7,586 bases of DNA from contig NIUZ01000081.1 in assembly GCA_002254285.1 (NCBI GenBank), forward strand, positions 1 to 7,586, read 5' to 3'. Positions 1 through 5,918 of the stretch are shown here, one piece after another. The notes below the pieces were generated by a model. The model was given only the letters and a program-made list of their open reading frames with translations, made no database searches and was not told the DNA's origin. This stretch comes from Bacteroidetes bacterium 4572_112. Lineage in GTDB: Bacteria > Bacteroidota > Bacteroidia > Bacteroidales > UBA1556. Made by a program: the position numbers and the translations under genes. The first letter of the stretch is position 1. Every line of letters begins with the position of its first letter.

Positions 1-996
1 CTTACTGAGCGTGAAGCTATTTTCAAAGTACATGCTAAACCATTGAAAACCATTAAAGGCCTTGACCTTTCATCATTGGCTAAGCAAACACCAGGTTTTG
101 CTGGTGCTGATATTGCAAACGTATGTAATGAGGCTGCTTTAATCGCTGCTCGTAGCAATGCTAAGCAAATAGACAAACAAGACTTTATGGATGCTATCGA
201 TAGAATTATTGGTGGTCTTGAAAAAAGAAATAAAATTATATCTCCGATAGAGAAGAGCACTATTGCACATCATGAGGCTGGTCACGCTTCTGTAAGTTGG
301 TTATTAGAGCATGCTAATCCATTGGTAAAAGTTACTATCATTCCTAGAGGCAAAGCCTTAGGAGCTGCATGGTATTTACCTGAGGAGCGTCAGATTACTA
401 CTTTTGAGCAGATGTTTGACGAAATGACATCTGCAATGGGTGGTAGAGCTGCTGAGCAACTTATCTTCGGAAAAGTATCTACAGGTGCACTAAACGACCT
501 AGAGAAAGTTACTAAGCAAGCAATGGCTATGGTAGCATATTACGGACTTAGCGAAAAGATTGGTAATGTAAGTTATTACGACTCTACAGGTCAGTCTGAA
601 TATTCGTTCCAGAAACCATATTCTGATAAAACTGCTGAGCTCATTGATAATGAGGTGCATCAGTTGGCAGAAAGAGCTTATAAAAGAGCATTAGATATTT
701 TATCAGATAATACTGATAAACTAAAGCAATTAGCAGCAAAATTACTTACTGATGAAGTAATATTTACTGATGATGTAGAAGCTATATTTGGACCTCGCAA
801 ATTTAAAAGCAATGAAGCTCATGAAGATTCACGAGTAATAAGCAAGGACTTTAAGGATGGATTTGCCGATTCTGAAGCAAGGAAGAAGAAACACCTTGAA
901 GAAAGTAAGCGCAAACATGAAGAATCTTTAAAAAAGGCTGAAGAGGAAGAAGAGCAACAGAAGAAGGACAAAGAAGCAAATACTGTAAAGAAATAA
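1..996 (+). CDS. ftsH: ATP-dependent zinc metalloprotease FtsH, 3' part (5' end outside window)
   Basis: FtsH is a membrane-anchored hexameric AAA+ protease that extracts and degrades membrane and short-lived cytosolic proteins. The reading frame is open from base 1, so this is the last 331 codons of a protein usually near 650-700 residues; the transmembrane part and Walker motifs lie upstream. Visible in order are the AAA lid (TPGFAGADIANVCNEAALIA), the zinc motif HEAGH (271-285, two His ligands plus catalytic Glu), and the GALNDLEK segment, whose Asp (496-498) is the expected third zinc ligand. The last 65 or so residues form a Lys/Glu-rich tail, probably helical or coiled-coil. The next gene starts 18 bases after the stop, so this gene likely heads, or sits early in, the phospholipid operon. 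An internal TTG at 43 is only a possible start codon and is not the real start. Identity is very secure from the motifs. Confidence 0.97.
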   Translation, partial: LTEREAIFKVHAKPLKTIKGLDLSSLAKQTPGFAGADIANVCNEAALIAARSNAKQIDKQDFMDAIDRIIGGLEKRNKIISPIEKSTIAHHEAGHASVSWLLEHANPLVKVTIIPRGKALGAAWYLPEERQITTFEQMFDEMTSAMGGRAAEQLIFGKVSTGALNDLEKVTKQAMAMVAYYGLSEKIGNVSYYDSTGQSEYSFQKPYSDKTAELIDNEVHQLAERAYKRALDILSDNTDKLKQLAAKLLTDEVIFTDDVEAIFGPRKFKSNEAHEDSRVISKDFKDGFADSEARKKKHLEESKRKHEESLKKAEEEEEQQKKDKEANTVKK

Positions 997-1014
997 ATTT
1001 AGGATATACTAAGA

Positions 1015-1662
1015 ATGCAAGAAACTACAGCAAGAGAACAAATTCTTAAGAAAATTCGTACAGCCAATATGCAAAAGGCTGATAATGAATATTCGAATGT
1101 AGATTTAAGGGCAGATATATACCCCCCATTGGATGATGACTTGGACATAATTTTTGCCCAAGAGCTAAACCATTTGGATGGGCATTTTGTATACTGTGCC
1201 GATGAGCAGGAATTTCTTGATAATATTAGTAGACTATTTAATGCAAATAAGCTTAATAAAGTTCATATTAAAGATAAAGCAATAACAAAGCTATTGAGCA
1301 ATGTTGATGTGGAAATTTGCAGTAATGAAGCAAGGGCTGAGAATATAAACATTTCGGTTACAGCTTGCGAAGCTTTAATAGCACGCTTAGGTAGTGTACT
1401 TATTAGCTCAAAACAAGAAAGTGGTCGTGGGCTTAACTTTATTCCCGACATACATATTGTTATTGCTAATAGAAACCAGATTGTAGAAACAGTAAAAGAC
1501 GGACTTGCATTAATGACTGATAAGTATGGTGATAATTTACCAAGTATGACAACAGTTATTTCGGGTCCTAGTCGTACAGCAGATATAGAAAAAACACTGG
1601 TACTTGGTGCTCATGGCCCTCGCAGATTAATTGTGTTTTTAACTGAAGATAACTTAATATAA
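1015..1662 (+). CDS. LUD-domain protein (LutC/YkgG-like), role unknown in this context
   Basis: This 215-residue protein belongs to the LUD (DUF162) family, named after LutB/LutC of lactate utilisation. The family signature is in the C-terminal half: the segment VTACEALIARLGSVLIS, then SGPSRTADIEKTLVLGAHGP followed by RRL. The N-terminal 25 residues are Lys/Arg/Glu-rich and probably helical. There is no signal peptide or membrane segment, so it should be cytosolic. No lutA or lutB partner is visible; it lies between ftsH (18-base gap) and cdsA (3-base gap), implying co-transcription with envelope genes. I recall this ftsH-LUD-cdsA order from other Bacteroidota, so it is probably a lineage-conserved linkage. 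A lactate-oxidation role should not be assumed from the family name. The start at 1015 gives a normal family N terminus; no Shine-Dalgarno sequence is evident. Confidence 0.88.
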   Translation: MQETTAREQILKKIRTANMQKADNEYSNVDLRADIYPPLDDDLDIIFAQELNHLDGHFVYCADEQEFLDNISRLFNANKLNKVHIKDKAITKLLSNVDVEICSNEARAENINISVTACEALIARLGSVLISSKQESGRGLNFIPDIHIVIANRNQIVETVKDGLALMTDKYGDNLPSMTTVISGPSRTADIEKTLVLGAHGPRRLIVFLTEDNLI

Positions 1663-1665
1663 TAT

Positions 1666-2481
1666 ATGAAGGAACTTATACTAAGAGGTTTAACTGGTTC
1701 AGTAATTGTATTAGCAATTGTTGGCAGCTTATTAGTTAGTAGTCATGCATTTGCAGCGCTATTTTTAGTAATCACAATATTTGGCACTTTTGAATTTTAT
1801 AAGATGCTTGGTAAAACAAGATATAAAGCCCAAATTACTTTTGGTACAGCAATCTCTGCTATTTTATACACTATATTAGCATTAATAGCCCATGGTTATT
1901 TAGATGCTTTATATATAAGCATTGTTGTAGCTTTATTCTTTGTTGTTCCAGTTAGAGAACTTTACCGCGATAGTAAATGCCCTATTCCCAATATATCTTT
2001 AACATTATTCGGAATATTATATGTTGGCTTAACTTTTGGAATGCTAAATTTCCTATTCTATCATGGTTACCAAGGTAAAGGTACATTTCATTTCATTCTT
2101 GCTTTCTTTGCAGTTATATGGACATCTGATACTTTTGCATATCTTACAGGCGTTACTTTTGGTAAGCATAAATTATTTAAAAGAATATCACCAAAAAAAT
2201 CTTGGGAAGGTTTTTTCGGAGGACTTTTTGCCGCAATAGCTGTAGGATATATATTTTCCATTTTTTATACTGAATTAGACCCTATCACATGGATAGCTTA
2301 CGCTTTTGTAATAAGCATTGCAGGTGTTTATGGAGATTTAATTCAGAGTATGTTTAAGCGTAGTTTAGGTCTAAAAGATTCAGGAAAGATACTTCCTGGC
2401 CATGGTGGTATTCTTGACAGATTTGATGGGGTATTTGTTGCAGCACCAGTTGCATTAGCATATATCTTGCTTGTTTTATAA
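1666..2481 (+). CDS. cdsA: Phosphatidate cytidylyltransferase (CDP-diglyceride synthase)
   Basis: CdsA is an integral membrane enzyme that converts phosphatidic acid and CTP to CDP-diacylglycerol and pyrophosphate, the branch-point precursor of bacterial phospholipids. The 271-residue length is typical of the family. Hydrophobic stretches run through most of the protein, beginning about residues 8-23 and 29-45 and ending at the C terminus, consistent with about eight membrane helices. The diagnostic cytidylyltransferase signature occupies residues 228-254: SMFKR, then KDSGKILPGHGG, then DRFD, with the conserved Lys, Asp, His and two final Asp residues all present. The upstream KKSWEGFFGG segment is also a family hallmark. 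It starts 3 bases after the LUD gene and is followed by psd after 24 bases, so substrate supply and the final PE step are co-transcribed. Confidence 0.97.
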   Translation: MKELILRGLTGSVIVLAIVGSLLVSSHAFAALFLVITIFGTFEFYKMLGKTRYKAQITFGTAISAILYTILALIAHGYLDALYISIVVALFFVVPVRELYRDSKCPIPNISLTLFGILYVGLTFGMLNFLFYHGYQGKGTFHFILAFFAVIWTSDTFAYLTGVTFGKHKLFKRISPKKSWEGFFGGLFAAIAVGYIFSIFYTELDPITWIAYAFVISIAGVYGDLIQSMFKRSLGLKDSGKILPGHGGILDRFDGVFVAAPVALAYILLVL

Positions 2482-2505
2482 TTTTATCAATATAAAAATA
2501 CAATC

Positions 2506-3174
2506 ATGAGTTTGAAATTACATAAAGAAGGTATTCGAATTATACCAACATTCTTTTTTATTTTAGCAGCATTATTAGCAGTATTCCATTATTTTATTCC
2601 TTTTGAAGGGTATTGGCGTTTTCTATTAGTTCTGCTAGATGTATCAGCATTAGTATTTTGGGGATTGATAATTGCTTTTTTTAGATACCCTGAGTTCGAT
2701 GTTCAGCAAAACGAAAATCAAATTATTTCTCCTGCTGACGGAACTGTTGTTGTTATAGAAAATACTGTTGAAAACGAATACTTTAACGAAAAAAGAATAC
2801 AGGTTTCTATTTTTATGTCACCTTTCAATACTCATATGAACCGCTACCCTATTAGTGGCGATTTTGTATATAATAAATACCACGATGGCAAATTTTTAGT
2901 TGCTTGGGATCCTAAATCATCTACTAATAACGAACGTAATACTATTGTTATTAAAAACGATAAGGTTACAATATTGATTCGTCAGATTGCAGGTGCTGTA
3001 GCACGTCGTATCAGATGGTATGGCAAAGAGGGCGATAAAGTAGAACAAGGACAGCAACTTGGATTTATTAAATTTGGTTCAAGAGTAGATTTATTTCTTC
3101 CTTTGGATGCAAAAATTAATGTAAAGTTAGATCAATCTGTTAGAGCAGGTAAAACAATTATTGCAGAAATATAG
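2506..3174 (+). CDS. psd: Phosphatidylserine decarboxylase, short form
   Basis: Psd decarboxylates phosphatidylserine to phosphatidylethanolamine at the membrane, using a pyruvoyl group made by self-cleavage. At 222 residues this is the short class common in Bacteroidota and archaea. One or two hydrophobic segments (about residues 12-30 and 37-58) anchor it. The self-cleavage site is Gly191-Ser192 within LGFIKFGSRVDLFLP (codons 3076-3081); in this class GSR replaces the LGST motif of long-form enzymes. SPADG (Asp78) and the His110 in FNTHMN match the Asp and His expected to complete the self-cleavage triad. Cleavage would give a beta chain of 191 residues and a 31-residue alpha chain with N-terminal pyruvoyl. 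A phosphatidylserine synthase gene (pssA) is not in this window. The archaetidylserine decarboxylase relatives look similar, but the CdsA context favours PE synthesis. Confidence 0.95.
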   Translation: MSLKLHKEGIRIIPTFFFILAALLAVFHYFIPFEGYWRFLLVLLDVSALVFWGLIIAFFRYPEFDVQQNENQIISPADGTVVVIENTVENEYFNEKRIQVSIFMSPFNTHMNRYPISGDFVYNKYHDGKFLVAWDPKSSTNNERNTIVIKNDKVTILIRQIAGAVARRIRWYGKEGDKVEQGQQLGFIKFGSRVDLFLPLDAKINVKLDQSVRAGKTIIAEI

Positions 3175-3204
3175 CTACACACTTTCTTCTTTTAAAATAC
3201 TATA

Positions 3205-4770
3205 ATGAGAAAATATATCTTTTCCCTAATATTCATCTCTTTGGGAATATTTTTGTTATTCATAAATTTTTATCAGAATAATAAAATAGAATATCCAGAG
3301 ACTATCTTTGTGGAAAACGCCAAAGTTTTTGACAAAGCTTTTAACTCTCTTATTGAAGAAGTAAGAGGCAACTTTTCGTTAATTAAAAATAAATATTCTG
3401 ACCCTTCAACGGTAAAGAACAGCTCTGATAACGATAAATTTTTCATAAAACTTTTACAAAACAATCCCGAGCTATTATCTGTATCATATATACAAGATGA
3501 TTATAAAATACATATATACAAATCCAAAAACAGTATTGTTATTGGTACAGACTCTACATCAGAACTTGATATTGTAAAATGGCAGAGATTTAGAGGTGAT
3601 AAATTTATTAGTAGTTGGGAAGAGAGTTTTGAGGTAGAGTTTATTGCTTCTGCTTGGTATAAGGATCTCCGAAAAAACAAAAACCGTGTTCATTGGATTT
3701 TTGATATTAAAACTCAGAATAACAACCAATTAATACCCGATAATAATTTATTTTATTCTGGGTATTCGTATATTAATGGTACAGCAAATTGCGTAATTCT
3801 ATTAAGTTTTTCTAGAATGCAGTTATTGGAAAGCTTTGATATTTACAATAATTACGACAGGGTAAATCTATTGGTAGAAACTGATGCTGGAAAAAAAATG
3901 AACCTTGGCTCAGGTATTACTCAAACATTTAAAGACATTGATAAGCAAAGCAATGATTACTCTTTCAAAGATAGTTTGATTAAAGAAACAATGTTTCATT
4001 ATGATAGATTTGATAAGCAGGACTCTGGAATCTTCAACTTTGCTTATAATGAAAAGAATTATTGGAACTCCTTTAAGAAGTATAATAATGATTATGGGAT
4101 AAAGTATTACTTATTAAGTGTGCCTAATTCTGAAATTATTAAAAAATCAGGTATTAATTCTTATAATACTATTGAATTCCCTTCAGGCATACTGCTTTTA
4201 ATAATTGGTTTATCCACACTTTTTATTAATAAGAGTAGATTCTACCATATACTTCAAAGAAAAATTCCACCATTAAAAACATTATTGATGGAAGATGAGA
4301 ATAGGTATCTTGAATTCAAATCGTCGCTCCGTTGGGATTACCGACAGGAGAAAGTAAATCCAGCCCTTGAGCAGGTTATTTTTAAGACAATGGCTGCATT
4401 TGGAAATACTGATGGCGGAATATTGCTTATTGGAGTTGATGATGATAAAAATATACTAGGCTTAGAAAAAGATTTTTCGACATTAAAGAAAAATGATGCT
4501 GATTATTTCGAAATACATTTACGAAACCTAATTCATACTCTTATGGGAGTAAAATACGTTAGCAAATACGTAAGAATGAATTTTGAAACTATTGATTCAA
4601 AGGTTGTTTGTAAGATTAAAATACTAAAGGCAGATGAACCATTATTCCTTCAAACTAAGGATAAGAATGGCAAATCAGAAGAGAAATTTTATGTCAGGAG
4701 TGGTAATTCATCGCAGGAGATAAAATCCATAGCCGATATTAATGACTATATAAATACTCGTTGGAAATAA
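3205..4770 (+). CDS. Membrane protein: extracytoplasmic sensor-like domain plus cytoplasmic Schlafen AlbA_2 domain
   Basis: This 521-residue protein has a receptor-like layout. A membrane helix lies at residues 4-22, an extracytoplasmic region of about 300 residues follows, a second helix lies near 327-342, and a basic linker leads to a cytoplasmic C-terminal domain. That domain (about 362-512) is a clear Schlafen AlbA_2 domain (PF04326 type): YLEFKSSLRW at 368-377, the core FGNTDGGILLIGVDDD at 399-414, and FYVRSGN at 495-501. No helix-turn-helix follows it. The outer region begins with a long amphipathic helix, then has Trp/Tyr-rich strands (SAWY at 149-152, VHW at 162-164, SGYSY near 190), which resembles dCache sensor domains, though this is inference. 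It starts 30 bases after psd and may be co-transcribed with it. The natural reading is a ligand-sensing receptor with a nucleic-acid-acting output; the ligand and target are unknown. Confidence 0.85.
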   Translation: MRKYIFSLIFISLGIFLLFINFYQNNKIEYPETIFVENAKVFDKAFNSLIEEVRGNFSLIKNKYSDPSTVKNSSDNDKFFIKLLQNNPELLSVSYIQDDYKIHIYKSKNSIVIGTDSTSELDIVKWQRFRGDKFISSWEESFEVEFIASAWYKDLRKNKNRVHWIFDIKTQNNNQLIPDNNLFYSGYSYINGTANCVILLSFSRMQLLESFDIYNNYDRVNLLVETDAGKKMNLGSGITQTFKDIDKQSNDYSFKDSLIKETMFHYDRFDKQDSGIFNFAYNEKNYWNSFKKYNNDYGIKYYLLSVPNSEIIKKSGINSYNTIEFPSGILLLIIGLSTLFINKSRFYHILQRKIPPLKTLLMEDENRYLEFKSSLRWDYRQEKVNPALEQVIFKTMAAFGNTDGGILLIGVDDDKNILGLEKDFSTLKKNDADYFEIHLRNLIHTLMGVKYVSKYVRMNFETIDSKVVCKIKILKADEPLFLQTKDKNGKSEEKFYVRSGNSSQEIKSIADINDYINTRWK

Positions 4771-4791
4771 GCTATTTTACTTTCAAGACAG

Positions 4792-5478
4792 CTACCCTAT
4801 TTCAATTTCATTCTTTTTTTCAGTAATTGTAGAGTCTGCAAAACTAATTGTACGCCCTGGGAATTTATCGAATAATGAATAATCGTGAGTAGCCATCACT
4901 ACTGCCCTTCCTGAGCTTGCAATATCTTGCAATAAACTCATAATCCCTTTTGATGTTTCTGGATCGAGATTACCTGTAGGCTCATCGGCAAGTATAAGCT
5001 CTGGCTCATTAATAAGAGCACGAGCAATAACAATACGCTGCTGCTCACCACCCGAAAGTTGATGAGGCATTTTATGGCCTTTGGTATCCATTTTCACTTT
5101 ATTAAGAACCTCTGTTAGGCGTTGGTCAATCTTCTTTTTATCCTTCCAGCCAGTGGCTTTCATAACAAACAAAAGATTATCAGCAACCGTTCTATCCATC
5201 AATAACTGAAAATCTTGAAAAACAATCCCCAATTTTCTTCTAAGAAATGGTATTTCTTTATTCTTTAATTTATTGAGATTATAATCAACAATAGATGCTT
5301 CGCCCTCTCTCATTGGCAAATCAGCATATAGTAACTTCATTAAGCTACTTTTTCCGCTTCCTGTACGTCCAACAAAATAAACAAACTCACCCTTATTAAT
5401 TTCTAGGTTTACGTCCTTCAGAATTAATAAATCTCTCTGAAATACCGAAACATTCTTTAATCTTATTAATGTATCCAT
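4792..5478 (-). CDS. ftsE: Cell division ATP-binding protein FtsE (ABC ATPase)
   Basis: FtsE is the cytoplasmic ABC ATPase of the FtsEX complex, which senses division status and activates peptidoglycan hydrolases across the membrane rather than transporting a substrate. The 228-residue single domain has every ABC motif: Walker A GRTGSGKS (37-44), Q-loop Gln88 in VFQDFQLL, signature LSGGEQQR (141-148), Walker B LILADEPTGNLD (161-172) with catalytic Glu166, and H-loop His198. The FQDFQLL and LMDRTVADN segments are characteristic of FtsE as opposed to LolD/MacB-type ATPases, although those relatives cannot be fully excluded from sequence alone. No ftsX is adjacent. It follows an unknown small gene by 4 bases and is convergent with the AlbA_2 gene, with 21 bases between the two stop codons. 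Confidence 0.92.
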   Translation of the reverse strand: MDTLIRLKNVSVFQRDLLILKDVNLEINKGEFVYFVGRTGSGKSSLMKLLYADLPMREGEASIVDYNLNKLKNKEIPFLRRKLGIVFQDFQLLMDRTVADNLLFVMKATGWKDKKKIDQRLTEVLNKVKMDTKGHKMPHQLSGGEQQRIVIARALINEPELILADEPTGNLDPETSKGIMSLLQDIASSGRAVVMATHDYSLFDKFPGRTISFADSTITEKKNEIEIG

Positions 5479-5482
5479 CTGT

Positions 5483-5692
5483 TTATTTTTTATTTTCTAT
5501 ATAGTATAATTCTCCATAATTCATTGTATCAAACAATTTTGCAATATCATCTGTATATTCAGCAAGACCTTCTTTAATAAGTGCTTTTGCAAAATTATTA
5601 GCTTTAAAATACGAAATCAAAGCAAAGTTATCGTCCCTAATTTGAATATAGTTAGGAATTTTACCATTGCCTTTTATTTTCATTATATGCAT
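5483..5692 (-). CDS. Small conserved-looking hypothetical protein upstream of ftsE
   Basis: I do not recognise this 69-residue protein. It has no signal peptide, membrane segment, cysteine or metal motif, and looks like a small soluble alpha/beta protein: an N-terminal strand region (KIPNYIQIRDDNFALISYF), a helix (NNFAKALIKEGL), and a C-terminal helix-strand ending in ELYYIENKK. Two in-frame ATGs compete, at 5692 and at 5683 (residue 4); neither has a ribosome binding site. The second gives MKIKGNGKIPNY and is equally plausible. The stop is 4 bases before the ftsE start, which suggests translational coupling and makes a real gene likely. It would be the first gene of the ftsE transcript. A role in division is only guilt by association. 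Confidence 0.75.
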   Translation of the reverse strand: MHIMKIKGNGKIPNYIQIRDDNFALISYFKANNFAKALIKEGLAEYTDDIAKLFDTMNYGELYYIENKK

Positions 5693-5885
5693 AATTGATA
5701 AATTTGAATTATTTAATGCGAAATTATGATTTTTTCTCTTAGCTTCAATTATATAATAACATAATAAATCAATACATTATTGTTGAAAACATTAAAAGCA
5801 GAACAGTAATAATTACAGCACATATGAGTATATAAAATATACAATTATTAACAAAAAGCAATAAAGAATGTAGCCATATTTTGAC

Positions 5886-5893
5886 TATTTTTG
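5886..5893 (+). promoter_or_regulatory. Candidate Bacteroidota -7 promoter element for tgt
   Basis: The octamer TATTTTTG exactly fits the TAnnTTTG -7 consensus of the Bacteroidota primary sigma factor. It lies 25 bases before the tgt start codon, which would give a short leader of roughly 15-20 bases. No TTG is found at the expected -33 distance (around 5860-5866), so the match is one-sided. In such AT-rich DNA a single octamer match is only moderate evidence. Confidence 0.38.
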
Positions 5894-5918
5894 TATGTTA
5901 TAATAATAAATTGCGAAT

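Noticed and set aside
1263..1451. Open frame on the minus strand inside the LUD gene
   Set aside because: It lies fully antisense to a well-supported gene, and its peptide has no recognisable family features.
3273..3464. Open frame on the minus strand inside the AlbA_2 receptor gene
   Set aside because: Antisense shadow of the receptor coding frame with no independent support.
4764..4803. Possible bidirectional terminator between the convergent AlbA_2 gene and ftsE
   Set aside because: GAAATA/TATTTC and AGCT/AGCT can pair, but the stem is interrupted, AT-rich, has a 16-base loop and overlaps both gene ends; it is too weak to call.
5699..5742. A perfect TAnnTTTG octamer (5699-5706) on the plus strand followed by an 8-codon frame from ATG 5716
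   Set aside because: No -33 element lies at the right distance and the tiny frame has no ribosome binding site or regulatory peptide pattern; likely chance in AT-rich DNA.
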